Positions 19,790-31,537 of a stretch of DNA of 64,000 nucleotides are shown here, in pieces. The translations under genes were made by a program, and so were the position numbers. The stretch is taken from positions 1-64,000 of the forward strand of contig NW_003314261.1 in assembly GCF_000143415.4 (NCBI RefSeq), written 5' to 3'. The notes beneath the pieces are model-generated. The model ran no database searches. It was not told the origin of the DNA and saw only the letters and a program-made list of their open reading frames with translations. This DNA is from Selaginella moellendorffii. Its lineage: Eukaryota > Streptophyta > Lycopodiopsida > Selaginellales > Selaginellaceae. Positions within the stretch are counted from its first letter, which is position 1; each line of letters begins with the position of its first letter.

Positions 19790-22700
19790 TAAGAAATGCC
19801 CAGTGCAATTATTGTAAGTGGGTTGGACACTACGCCAGAGAATGCCGAGACAGGTTAGCAGGGCATCCTTGAGGATTGGGGAGAAAGAACGCCAGGACTG
19901 GCTATACAAACCAGTCAAGAGCTCTCATGGTAAGAGCTATTCCAGAACCTGTTTTTGTTCAGCAGCAGGATCAAGACGTGATCTGGCTGGACACAGCAGC
20001 AAATATGCACATGACAGGCAGGCGAGAAGCTTTTCTGAACCTCAGGAAAATTTCTACAGGCAGGCAGGTTGGTTTAGGAGACAAGAGTCTTCTTTCAGTT
20101 GTAGCAGTGGGCACCGTTCAAGTAAAGCTGGCCTCAGGAGAGCTACGAGATATCAGGAACATGTATTTTGTTCCAGGCTTGGCGTATCATCTTTTCTCAA
20201 TCGGTGCAGCTTCTGACAACGGTTTCTATTTTATTTTTAATGCCAAGCAGGCTATTATGCGAGACGAGAAGACAGATCAAGCAGTGGCTTATGGACAACG
20301 CTATTCTGGACTTTATAAACTTGACGCCACCATGGTTGTTCCAGATAAGCAGCCAGATCGAGCGCTCTCAACTCGAGCGAGTAATCTCCAGTTGTGGCAT
20401 GAGCGTCTAGGCCATGTGCATGAAGACGCCCTCAAAGCAGTGTCCAGAGATCAAGCACATGCACAAGAATTCGAGTTTACAGGCAAGCTTGAATTTTGTG
20501 AGGCTTGTGTGCTAGGAAAACAAGCACACACATCATTTCCAAAGTTTTCAGAATCCAAGAGCAGTCAGCCTCTTGAGCTCGTTCACACAGATGTGTGTGG
20601 GCCTCTCCATGTCCAAAGTCATCGTGGAATGAGGTATTTTTTGACATTCATCGATGACTACTCACGCTACACAGTCGTGAGACTTTTGGCCAAGAAATCT
20701 GAAGTTCTTGATCACTTTAAAGTTTACAAGGCTTCTGCTGAAAATCTTCTTGGCAAGCAGCTCGAGACTTTATGCAGTGACAGAGGTGACGAGTACAAGT
20801 CACGAAATTTTATGAAGCTGTGCAATGAGAGCGGTATCCAGCAGCAGTTTACAGCTCCAGATAGTCCTGCTCAAAATGGAGTTGCTGAAAGAATGAACCG
20901 GACTCTTATGGAGAGTGCACGTAGCATGCTTATTCAAGCAGGAATGCCACTATCGTTCTGGGCCGAGGCGATTAATACAGCCACATATATTCGCAATCAA
21001 GTGCCTACCCAGCCTCTTGCAGATATTCCTTATCATCTTTGGACCGGGAAGCAAGTCAGCTTGAGACATCTATGAGTTTTTGGATGCATAGCTTATGTGA
21101 AAGTTTCTAACAGTCATTGCAGAAAATTGGAGCCGAAGAGCATTCCTTGCATCATGGTTGGCTATTGTCTCGAGACTAAAGCTTATCATCTTTACAACAT
21201 GGCCACCAGATCAATTCTTATCAGCAGAGATGTCAAGTTTGATGAGAATTCCCTTGACAAGCATCGTTATAAAAATCCTGAGACGCCATCTTATTTTACG
21301 AAGAGGACGTTTCTAGGGCATCTGGGCCGCAGCAGCAAGTGCACGGCCAGCAGCAGCTGCGAGTCCAGCAGCCTCAGCCTCAGCAGTAGGTCGAAGCCTC
21401 CACTTGAGCCCAGTCCTGTCACACCCGAGCAAGAAGATGAAGCAGTTACTGACGGCTTCATTTTTCCAGGTTTGTTTGATGAACCAGAGGAGGAGGAGTC
21501 TCCAAGGCAGCTGCAAGCAGAGCCTAGTACTCCCGTGGCTGCAAGATCCCAGCAAGAAGCAGATCCAATTATTCCCGGCAAACCGTTTCGGACTATCACA
21601 CACAGTGGGAGAGTTAGCTATTTATCGCAAGCAGCTCGGGATGCTCAAGACTCCGGCCTCAAATTGCCGTCGGTGATGAAGCAGCTTCCTCCTGAACCAC
21701 GCACAGTTTGTGCAGCTCTCCATTCACCAGAAGCAGGACAGTGGAAGGCCGCTATGCAGGAGGAGTACAACTCCTTGATCCGTAACAACGTTTGGGAGCT
21801 TGTTTCTCTTCCACCAGGCAGGAAAATCGTGAGTACCAAGTGGATATTCAAGTGCAAATTGGATGCCACTGGAGCAGTGACTCGATATCGAGCTCGCTTT
21901 GTAGCGAGAGGATTTAGTCAAGTACCTGGCGTGGATTTTTCTGAGAATTTTTTCGCCAGTGGCAAAAATGTCTTCTATACGAATTATTCTACGTCTTGCA
22001 GCATATTGGGATCTGGAAGTGCATCAGCTTGATATCAAGACAGCGTTTTTATATGGCGAGCTTAAGGAGGAAGTCTATATTTCTCAGCCAGATGGAGTTA
22101 TTATTCCAGGACAGGAGCAGAAGGTATGTCGACTTAAGCGTGCACTATATGGCTTGAAGCAGTCTCTTAGAGCATGGTATGAGCACATGGACAGGTTTCT
22201 TTCTTCCATTGGCTTTAAGAAGATTTTTGGGGATAGCAACGTGTATATTTTTAGCTCTGGAGATGCGTTTTCTATATTAGCGCTATATGTCGCCGCCAAC
22301 AATCGTCAGCTATTTTGAGCGACAGTTTTTATCTCAGTTTGAGATTTCAGCGACTGGACGTCTTTCTTATTGCCTTGGGATCCAGGTGCTTTGGGACAGA
22401 GAAGCAGCAGTCATCGAGCTCTCTCAAGCACATTATGTTGAAGAAATTTTGCAGAAGTTCAACATGCAAGATTGCAAGCCCGTGGCAACGCCAATGGATC
22501 CAGGTCTTGTGCTGTCTATTGAGCAAAGTCCCAACTCTGAGGAGGAGAAAGCAGTGATGGCGAGAGTTCCATATTGACAAGCAGTTGGATGCCTTATTTA
22601 TCTAGCCAGTTGGAGCAGTCTCAAGATTTCTTGAGACTCCAGGAGAAGTTCATTGAAGTGCTGTTAAACGAATTTTCAGGTATTTGCAAGGAACAGCAGG

Positions 22701-22997
22701 ATATCAACTGAGCTACAGAAGCAGTAGCAGCGTGTCTAGCAGCAGTGGGAGCTCCAGGAGTATGCAACTTGTCGGCTTTACAGACTCAGATTGGGCTGGT
22801 GACAAGGATACAAGAAGATCAACTTCAGGATATCTTTTCTTCCTGGATGGTGGACTTGTCAGCTGGAGCAGCAAGTGACAAGCAATCACAGCACTTTCAT
22901 CCACTGAGGCTGAATATATTGGTGCAACAACAGCAGCTCAAGAAGCGAGGTGGCTTACAGATTTTCTGGAGCAGATTGGTGTTCCAGTGCAGTTAGT
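19790..22997 (+). mobile_element. Decayed Ty1/copia retrotransposon (5' part and LTRs not seen)
   Basis: Domains run in copia order on the plus strand: gag zinc knuckle, protease, integrase, reverse transcriptase, RNase H. No flanking LTR pair was found, so the element is truncated at the left and ends in RNase H at the right. Confidence 0.9.
19802..22997 (+). pseudogene. Ty1/copia gag-pol polyprotein, broken
   Basis: The zinc knuckle CNYCKWVGHYAREC lies at about 19805-19850. The protease has WLDTAANMHMTG. The integrase has the H-H-C-C region LWHERLGH...CEACVLGKQ, then HTDVCGPLH, FIDDYSRY and AQNGVAERMNRT. A TGA at 21073 ends the first frame. Reverse transcriptase resumes with PGRKIVSTKWIFKCKL, FVARGFSQVPGVDF, VHQLDIKTAFLYGEL and VCRLKRALYGLKQSLRAWY, with a frameshift near 21970. 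After ILALYV the catalytic Asp-Asp is missing and the frame shifts again near 22300. RNase H shows FTDSDWAGDKDTRRSTSGYL. It cannot be active. Confidence 0.92.
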
Positions 22998-23166
22998 AGC
23001 AATTACAAATTTTATGTTGTAATTTGACATATTCTTTAAAACTAAATAAGTTTATATATGTTGATAGGTAGAGCTGCATTTACACACACTCTTATATCTT
23101 CTATAGATAAATCTTGACAAATTATACTTATATTCATATATATCAAATAAATCCAACAATTAAAAC
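22998..23166. other. AT-rich spacer
   Basis: Low-complexity AT-rich sequence with no supported feature. It probably includes the 3' UTR of the minus-strand gene that ends at 23167. Confidence 0.5.
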
Positions 23167-26100
23167 TTATTCCCCATATTTTAAATATTCCACAGCATTA
23201 ACAAACCATGCATTTTCTTCCACCATCACTTGCATGTGTTTGTCAATTATCCCAACAAGGCCTGTGGTCTTTAACTTCTCGTACTTGCGCTTTCTTTTGT
23301 GGATCTTTGGAACACTCCCACACATTAAATCATCGTTCCGAAACACATTAATGTCTGTAGTAAAATAGATAATCCATTTCAAAAGCCCTCCTTGATGCAA
23401 AAATTGTTTAAACTTTGTGACAGCTATCTCCTCAATTTGTGATCTTTCCCTAAAACCTTTGTTGTGCAAGAACAAATCATCAATGTCTAACCTGTCCAAA
23501 GCAATTATCAAGTTAAGTCAAAAAACAAATCATCAATGTCTAACCTGTCTAAAGCACTTGTCAAGTCTGTCTTCGATTTAACTTTGTGTTGATATAGTGA
23601 GAAGACAGGAACTTGCTTCTCTCCTACCTTGCTGATGCAAGCAGCAATCATGTCAAGTCCAAATCTAATAACATTTCCACTATAAAAAAAAGGCCGAAAG
23701 GATTCCTACAACAAAACAAATTATTCCACAATTGAAAAATCAACAATGCAAGGAGAATACCTGTTGCTTTCCTTGTAAAACCACCTCAAACTGCTCAAGC
23801 CATGCCAGAAAGGTCATCCCATTGTCCTCTTCAGGCATTTGCTGTATCATCTCACAGTTGTTTGACCTTGGCACTTGCAAAGGATGCTTGTAGACCGGAT
23901 CCACTTTTCCCTTGTACACCTTTGGGATAAAATCCACTGGTGCCTTATTCTCCAAAAACTCCAGAAGCAAGGGAGCGGAATACGCTTCAAACTTCACCCC
24001 TAGCTCTGACTTGCTGCAAACACCCATATCGTTGATCAGCTTCTTCTGTATGTCTCCACTGGCTGTGAGATAGTTCCACAAAGCCCTCACCACGAGTGGT
24101 TCTCCAATCTCAACAGTTTGAAGGGAAGCCTGTGCTGCATTCTGAGCAGGAGCCGAGCAGAAATCTGTATCCGGTTTGAAATGCAAAGGCTTGTAGCTGC
24201 TCTCCACAGTCCCTCTCAGCCTGCCGATCCCTGCTTGTACAAATTTCAAATCACTGTCCGTGACTGCGAGGTTTACAGGAACTCCCGTGTACACCCGCAG
24301 CAGCAATAAAGTTATGACCACCTCCCAACAGCCGGGATGGAATGATGGTAGCGCAAAGAACTTCACAACATCGTCCCACACAGATCTGTCGATGGAGAGG
24401 GTAGGGCCTGGTCGCCTACACAAATCATCTGCCTTCTTCAAGAAATAGTCTGTAGCGATCAATGGTTGCTCCTCTGAATCCCGTAAGAACATCTGTAACA
24501 CTGTCACGTAAAACCTGTATCTGCCTCTATAAACACCAAAGATCGTGCTGAAGTCGAAATCGTCCACGTCTTTCACAAACTTCACTGTATACTCCTTGAT
24601 AGATTCAGCGCTAGAAAAATCCCCAAAGTCTGAGTACACATAATAGCTGAGTTTGTCTTTCACGGACTCTGAAAGGGAGTCTAGCATCGGTATCAAATGA
24701 CGACCTGTTCCAGATATTATGGTCTTTTTGAAGTTCATCGCACGCAGAGCCAAGACGAGCTTGTCTAGCATCGACCGGTTAACGTCATTCAAAATCTCGC
24801 TCCTAAACCTGTTCTCCAGTAAACGTGAAAGTTCTTGGCATTCGGCTATGACCACAACGCCATCGCCCTCCCAGCCTATCTGTCGTTTCAGCTCATTGAG
24901 CATGTCAGAAAAGATGGTGCTTGCAGCTTGAATGTCGGATGAATTGCGGATCAGACCGAGTATCTTCTTTGTCAGCTCCCACCATGGATCATGCCATGGA
25001 TAATTCAAGTGTGGAAAGTATACCTGCACAACACAAACATTTTAGCTCCCTCACAAACCAAACACGAATCTTACTTGTTTAAAAAGCCAGACGAGCGGGG
25101 TAATTTTGACGCCTGCAGAGCGAGCTTCTCTCAAAACGTAAAACCTGGATATAAACACAGCTCTCAAGCACACCATTAATGCCTCTTCTGGAATGACTCC
25201 CTCGGGATACAAGCGTCTCAATTCTGTTGCAACGTGATTAAGATCTCGAGAACCTTCATCCCCTGCTCCGCTACCTGTAACTCCCGTCAAGTAAATGGAG
25301 TTCCTCTGACAAGATATTTCGTAGAGAGTCCTTGTTTTGCCACTGCCAGAAGCATCAACCAAGAAGCAGAGGTTTGTATCCCGCAGCTTCCCTAGCACCT
25401 CTGACGCAGACCCGATATAATCTCCATCCTTCAACCCCTCTAGTAACAGAACCGCCCTGCCTTCCAAGGTCCATAACTCCTTGCCGCTACGAGAATAATA
25501 GCGCTTAAAATATTGCTCTGGAGGCATGGAAGCAAGACATTCCTTCACCCGTTCCCAAATTTCAGCACAGACGTCATCAACTTTCTTCCGGGTTAGTGTC
25601 CCTGGAACAGCGATGGCCACAGAATTAAACACAGCCAAAGGGCAAACAGGATCGAACAGGGAGTGCAGAGATTCCAGATATCCACACAGAGAGTAATTCA
25701 GGAAGCAAAATTCCTTACATGGAAACTAGAGCAGGATCCTGACTAGAAGAAGTACCTGCAGCAGGAAAACTTGAAACGCAAAACCCAGCTCTAAGCCGAA
25801 GAAGACACAGACAGCATTAATAGAACACCAAGAACTGGGCAAAAACTGGGGATGCACGTGCAAGGAAACAAAGGGCTTTCGCAATTGCTTACCAGATCCG
25901 CGCACTGCAACATTCAGAACAAAACAAAGTTAGTATTAGATCTGGAAGAAAAAACTATCAATAGAAAACATGGCCAGAATCAAGGGTCTCAACAGCCATA
26001 GCCATACCAGGGAGCATGCGTCCGCCGGCAGCATAGCCAAAAGCCACACTTCCAGCAACCCAAAATAAAAGCGACAAAATCCTTAACCATAGGCATAGCC

Positions 26101-26390
26101 ACATGGAAGCACACAGATCCACGTCACCCAGCAAAACGCCTTAAATCGAGGGGGAAAGCTAAATACACAAAGAGTGACGTACCATGGAGGAGTTTTAACT
26201 CCCGCAGCTGTTCTTCCTTCTTCCGCAGATGCCCTTGCTCATTCCGCAGCTGCTCTTCTTCATTCCGCCAATATTCCGCCAGCGATTGATTGCCACTCTG
26301 AAGGGCAGAGAGGAAAGATTCCCCAGCCGCTTGGATCTGCAGCTCAAGAAGCTCGATTTCAGCCTGCACCTTAGCCAACTCCTCTTCCAT
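23167..26390 (-). CDS. Crinkler-like P-loop NTPase / restriction-nuclease-fold protein
   Basis: Exons read on the minus strand: 26390-26183 (Glu-rich coiled coil EEEQLRNEQGHLRKKEEQL), an unresolved stretch, about 25730-25075, 25023-23761, about 23705-23545, and 23491-23167. The second large piece has a Walker A motif VDASGSGKT (about 25333-25359). The next has VVVIAECQEL (about 24840), where DEAQ is expected for Walker B. The last exons have GLDMIAACISK and FSLYQHKVKS, matching the Asp and Gln-x-Lys of a PD-(D/E)XK nuclease fold. NTPase plus REase fusion is the core of the Crinkler-type systems known in oomycetes, fungi and many free-living eukaryotes. Function in plants is unknown to me; a role in immunity or conflict is inference. 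Introns between 26183 and 25730 are not settled. No disabling stop was found in the main exons. Confidence 0.6.
23471..23570 (-). repeat. 53-bp tandem duplication that forms an intron
   Basis: Two copies of a segment containing GACAGGTTAGACATTGATGA lie 53 bp apart. Cutting from GT in the first AG-GT to AG in the second gives a 53-nt GT-AG intron (23492-23544). It restores the frame ALDRLDIDDLFLHN; without splicing the frame hits TAA/TGA-type stops. Confidence 0.8.
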
Positions 26391-26458
26391 TTTGACCCTA
26401 TCTTACCACTAAGTCAGTTATAAACACAAGAGACAAAAAGGTAAACAAGATACCTTTT
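26391..26458. promoter_or_regulatory. Likely promoter / 5' UTR of the Crinkler-like gene
   Basis: Short non-coding interval before the first ATG (minus strand). Placement only; no motif recognised. Confidence 0.25.
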
Positions 26459-27433
26459 GTGTGCTATCTATAGCCGCTCATCCCTCCGGACGTGAGTCCA
26501 GGGTCTTCTGATGCTCCAAACCTGAACTTCTGATGCTGCCAAAGTGGATGTGGCAGCCGCCTGTGGTGCCAAGGCTATCCTGTCCACAATCGCCCACCAC
26601 ACTATTAGACCTAGCCACTTGGCTTGTCAGTCTAGGGTTTTTAGTTTTCTTTGCTGTTTTGTGAGAGCCATTTGAGAGGCTTGATCTTGGAGTTTTCTCT
26701 TTCTTCAGAGCACTAAGCCAAGAGGCTTAGCTTCTCTTCATATGGTATTAGAGGCATAAGTTAGAATTTTAGTACCTAGGACAAGATGGTGTCATTTTCA
26801 TCCTCCAAAGAAATGGAGCAATAAATTTCCTTGTTTGGAAAGAATAAGTATAGGTTTGGTTTATGAGGTTGGTATTTGGAATGAGAAAATGCCCTAAACT
26901 GCTATCACATTAGTGTGGGTTTTGTTGTGTAGTTGCTAAGAAAATTGCATGGGTTAAAGAGAACCATTTGAGAAATGATTTATAAGGGTTTAAATATAAA
27001 AAGAAAGGGCTCATGAACAAAAATGCACCCGTTTTGTAATCAATTAAGAAATTTTGGTTAAATATCCTTGGGTTAAGTAGTACTTAGTTGAGTGATTAAC
27101 TTTCCTGAACACATGACAAAATATAGAGTTGATTCAGCCTAAAGTTGATTCACTATAGATAAATAGCATTACTTACCTACACACATAACAAAATATAGGG
27201 CAAAACATCAATGCTTACATCAATCATTTATAGTGTTTTAGCCAAAACATTGCATGGCTAACTTCATTGATGTTGACTACTCCACCCAACCGTGCAAAGA
27301 TGACATTTTATCACCACATCATGGGCTTGTGGAAGTGTTCCACCAAGAGTTGATAGAGAATTGTTGGTTGCTAGTGGGTGTAATTGGGTGATAATATGCT
27401 ACTCAAAGCTTCCCTCAATGAAACTTGTACCAT
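26459..27433 (+). mobile_element. Probable Ty1/copia 5' fragment (LTR end, primer site, gag start)
   Basis: TATGGTATTAGAGGC at 26748-26762 is a typical copia primer binding site (initiator Met tRNA) directly after a possible LTR end CTTCTCTTCA. An ATG at 26786 opens a short Ser/Lys-rich frame, MVSFSSSKEMEQ, which stops early. The proposed LTR start at TGTGTGCTATC (26457) is a guess. The remainder to 27433 is AT-rich and has no open frame. Confidence 0.4.
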
Positions 27434-27620
27434 TGTTGGGGGAAGGAGGGGTGCCTCCCTCAATGCTCGCTCAAACACGATAAATGCTTTAATGCTCTCT
27501 GCAAAATGCCCCCCCTTGCCCTTGTGAGGCAAGGGTTTTATACAAGGAAGATGGGGAATATTTTGAGGACCAAAATATTCCCTCTCTCTTTCTCACTCTC
27601 TCAATGGCCACACCCTAATA
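27434..27620 (-). repeat. 3' LTR of the Ty3/gypsy element
   Basis: 187 bp, beginning TGTTGGGGG and ending CACCCTAATA. Its partner is at 36147-36337; the two share most positions including TTGCCCTTGTGAGGCAAGGG. Confidence 0.9.
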
Positions 27621-29218
27621 TGCGACCATGGTGGATCGCACTGGCTCCAGATGCACGAGAACCCTCCAAAGAGTGTAAAAAGAAATAGTAAAAACTCTAG
27701 AAAACAAAGTGGAAAAGAAAGAAAAGAGGTAGGTGTGAAGTTTGGAGACAGGGAGGAAAACCCAGTGGGAAACCCTGTAGTCAAACTGTACCCTGAATTT
27801 GAAGAAAAATGCAGTAAAAGTGGGAAAAGAGGAGGAAAATAGGGGAAAAGAAAATGTGAGTGCCCAAAGAACTTAATTTGTACCTGGATTTCGGCTTAGG
27901 AAAATGTAATATGCAAATGCAGCCTCTTGATGACTTCCGGTATGCTCCAAGGATTGGCCAAAATCGAGAAAGAAAGAGGGGTAGAAGAGGGGATGTGTTG
28001 CCCAAGTGGTAAGTGTGGAAATGATGAAAGATGGAGTGATATGGTGGAGCACCGAGATGGTGGTGGCACTCTGAAAAGGTGGCCATTGATAACCGTTGGC
28101 CTGTGGAGTAAGCTCTGACCTCTCAGAGTAGCCGGTAACCAGTAACCAATAGTCAGGTACCTGTAACTGGTAACCATTTGCTCTCACTCCTACTCTTGCA
28201 CCTGCTCTAGCACCAATATGGTGGAGTGATATGGTGGAGCACCAAGATGGTGGTGGCACTTTGAGGAGGTGGCCATCTCTGAAATGTCAAACTAAAGAAG
28301 TCAACAGCTGAAAAGGACGGCGTAGTCTCTGTGTTGCTGGTAAAAAGAGGTGGCATGTGTCCACTGAGTGCTGGAGTAGAAGAAAGTGGCTTCAGCTTCT
28401 GTGGTCTTGCCTAAAGATCCACCTAGGTGCCTTGAGTGAACAGGTTCACCTGGTTGGAAGAAAGTCACTCCAGAAAAGCTAGTGTGTCGTCGGCAAATGG
28501 TTGTAAGGATATCTTAGAAACGGCATATCCAATTGAGGTGGTGTCTTTCGCTGCTAGTGCATGTATGTGTGTCTGTGGTATGGTGTAAATATGACCTCAA
28601 GTGGAAATGTGAATGATGGTGAAAGAATGAAAGATGCAAGACGGGCATCTAGAGATAAGTGTGGGCAACGCTGCTGGAAGTGATTGGTGATGGAACTGTG
28701 AGTGTAGATGATATGGAATGAGTGAGAGGAATGTGTGGGGTGTAGTAATGGTAAGGGAAGGGCCAAAGAACCTGGAACATAGACCGGGTCAAGCGAGGAA
28801 CCTCTATACAAATGGCAATGCAGCCTGAGTGCGAAATCCAAGGCATGGGCCATGGTCCAATGGAGAAACACCCCCTGAAAGTAAGGAAAAAAAGCCATGA
28901 AAGTAAAGTGAAAGAAAGGAAGAAAAAGAAAAAGAAGAGAAGAAGAACGCCTCACCAGATGAAGCATTTGAGATGAGAGTGGTTGTGAGTGTGTGGGAGC
29001 TCACGTCCATCAGCATCAACTAGCACATATGCTCCACCTCCGATGTGTCACTGGACAAAGTAGGGGCCGGTCCAGCGAGGGGAGAACTTTGAAGGTGGTG
29101 TAAACTCCTTGAGTAGAACGAGGTTGCCATTCTCGAATGGTTTGGCAAACCACTAGTGATCAATGACTGACTTGATCTTTTGCTTGCCTCAAAGGAGATG
29201 TTTAGTCGTGGATTGTCA
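27621..29218. other. Non-coding 3' region of the Ty3/gypsy element
   Basis: About 1.6 kb between integrase and the 3' LTR with no supported gene. It holds a direct repeat of about 60 bp (28031-28086 and 28216-28272, GATATGGTGGAGCACC core) and a cluster of GGTAACCAGTAACC motifs (28132-28176) that recurs near 35240-35302. Confidence 0.6.
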
Positions 29219-31405
29219 CTATTCTTCCAAGGCAAGAACCTCCAAGTCACATGCATGAAACTTGTCCTCATCGCTAAACTGCATCGCTGCTGCGTATCGA
29301 AGTGAAAGTGAGAGTGACAGCACTTGGATCTCCACTGGGAGCACAGCCTCTATCCCATAGACAAGGGAGAATGGGGTTGCAGAGATGGATGTCTTGAAGG
29401 ACATCTGAAAGGCCCACAACGCCATAACCAAGTGCTCGTGCCAATGCCTTGGGTGATCCTCCACAAGCTTTGAGATGACTGTCTTCAATATCTTGTTGCT
29501 AGACTCCGCCTGGCCATTGCACTCAAGATAATAGCTGCTGCTCTTCACGTGCTTGACCTGCAGTTGCTGGAGAAGATGCTGCATCACCTGTCCAAGGAAG
29601 CCACTGCCACGATCAGAAACCAAAACATCAGGAACTCTGAATCGGCAAATGATGTACTCGTAGACAAACTTTGCTATGGACTGTTGAACTGCCTATCATA
29701 GAGGGGTGGCCTCAACCCATTTTGTGAAATAGTCTATTGCCACGATGATGAATCGCTGTCCTTTTGAGCTCAGTGGGTTGATCGGGCCGACAAAGTCAAG
29801 TCCCCACTGGAAAAAGGAGCCTGGAGAAGTAATGAGCTGGAAAGGAAGATGTGGAACATGGCTTTGGGGGTTGAACCGTTGGCACTTCTCACATGCCTTT
29901 GCATAGGCCAAGCTATCCTGGTGAATCCGAGGCCAAAAGTAGCCATGGCACAAGAGAAGCTGTGCTGTGACCCGTCCCGAGAAATGCCCTGCACAAGAGT
30001 GGATAGCACGAAGGAGCTCAAAGACCTCGTGTTCACCCACACACCGCAACAAAACTTCTTGAGAAGTCCTCCTATAAAGGTGTCCGTCGAGAAGGCAAAA
30101 CCCCCGTGCTCGGACCTCCAATGCCTTTTGTTGTACTAGTGAGGAATCTGCTGGGAACTGACCTGACTCTAGGTACACTGCAATGTCCTGTAATGCTGCT
30201 GGGACCACAAAGGAAGTAGCTTCAGTAACTTGGAACTCGCTCGGATCCATCACATGCTTCCACCGCATGTGAAAAGTTGGCTGGAACTCTTGGATGGTCA
30301 CAATCCAAGATAAAGTATGAGGATTGTGAACTGGTCACTGTAAAAGAAAGGTTAGCACATTAAAATAGACGTGGAAATGGATACGGGCTTCAGCGAGAAA
30401 GTGATGAAATCGCTCCAAGGTGTAAACAATAGACATTGCTTCTTTTTTCACATCCATGTACTTCTTCTCAGTCTTGTTGAACGAATGTGAGGCGTACTAT
30501 GTTGCATGTGGTGGCTTGCTAGGCTGTGAACATTGGCAAAGGCATACCCCAAAAGCCTCTATACCCATTGTGATGTAAATGTCGAAAGGAAGTTGTCGTT
30601 CTAGTGGTTGGAGTATCAGAGCCATGTGGAGTGACTGCTTCAGTGATTCAAAAGCTTGTTGTTGGGACTCACCCCAGACAAATGGAACATTGAGTTGTAG
30701 TAGAGCTATCAGGGGCCGTGAACGTGCAACATAGTTGTGGAGGAAATGGCAAAAGAAACCTGTTTGCTCGAGGAAGCTGCAAAGTTGCTTCACATTGGTT
30801 GGTGGGTTCTGATCCAGAATCTCCTGAGCCTTGGCTACCTAGGGCCTGATCCCGTCCTGTGAGACATCAAAGCCTAGCAACCGGCCTTTAGTCACCCCGA
30901 ATTTACACTTTCCCAGGTTCAATGAAAACTTGTGTTGTTGGCAACGAGTGAAGATCTGCTCCAAGTGCACAAGGTGGTCCTCAAAGGAGTCAGAGGTCCT
31001 GCACAGATCATTCATATACACCCTCAAGGTGCCTCCAATCAAGTCATGAAAGGCATGGGTCATAAAGCACTAAAAGGTAGCTCCGGCATTACACAAGCCA
31101 AACGGGAGGACGTTGAAAGTGAAGAGGCCCCAAGGTGTCCAGAAGGCCATAAGATCTCAATGATCAGGATGAATGAAGATCTGGTTGTACCCTGAAAAGG
31201 CATCCATGAAAGAGTAGTAACGGTGTCTAGCCATCTCATCAACAATCGCATCAATAAATGGAGTCGGAAAGTGATCTTTTGCAGTTGCCTTGTTCAAGTC
31301 TCGAAAGTCAACGTAGAGGTGGAGTTTTCCATTTGCCTTGCATACACAGACAAGATTGGCCACCCACTCTGAGCTCTCCAAAGGGTAAATAAAGCCGGCT
31401 GCCAA
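29219..31405 (-). pseudogene. Ty3/gypsy reverse transcriptase, RNase H and integrase, broken
   Basis: Reverse transcriptase (31405-30839) has CVCKANGKLHLYVDFRDLNK and YYSFMDAFSGYNQIF. Its catalytic box reads YMNDL, so one of the two essential Asp residues is Asn. RNase H (30793-30360) has FVWGESQQQAFESLK. Integrase has the zinc-binding H-H-C-C stretch HSCAGHFSG...CEKCQRFNPQ, the core WGLDFVGPINP and IDYFTKWVEA, then VSDRGSGFLG and YYLECNGQAESSNKILK. Several stops separate these frames (for example near 29700, 30490 and 30840). The element is inactive. Confidence 0.92.
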
Positions 31406-31537
31406 AAGTCACTTTATCTCCAACTACATCTCAGAGTGAGTTGCCGGGCTGAAACGCCACATCTTTTGACGGACTGGTTTGGCTGTCTTTGAAAGCACAA
31501 TACTATGCATGATTGTGTCCATGGGAACTCCTAGAAG

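Noticed and set aside
28554-28967. A 137-codon minus-strand frame in the gypsy 3' region
   Set aside because: Composition is low-complexity (Phe/Ser/His), no domain is seen, and it overlaps other random frames.
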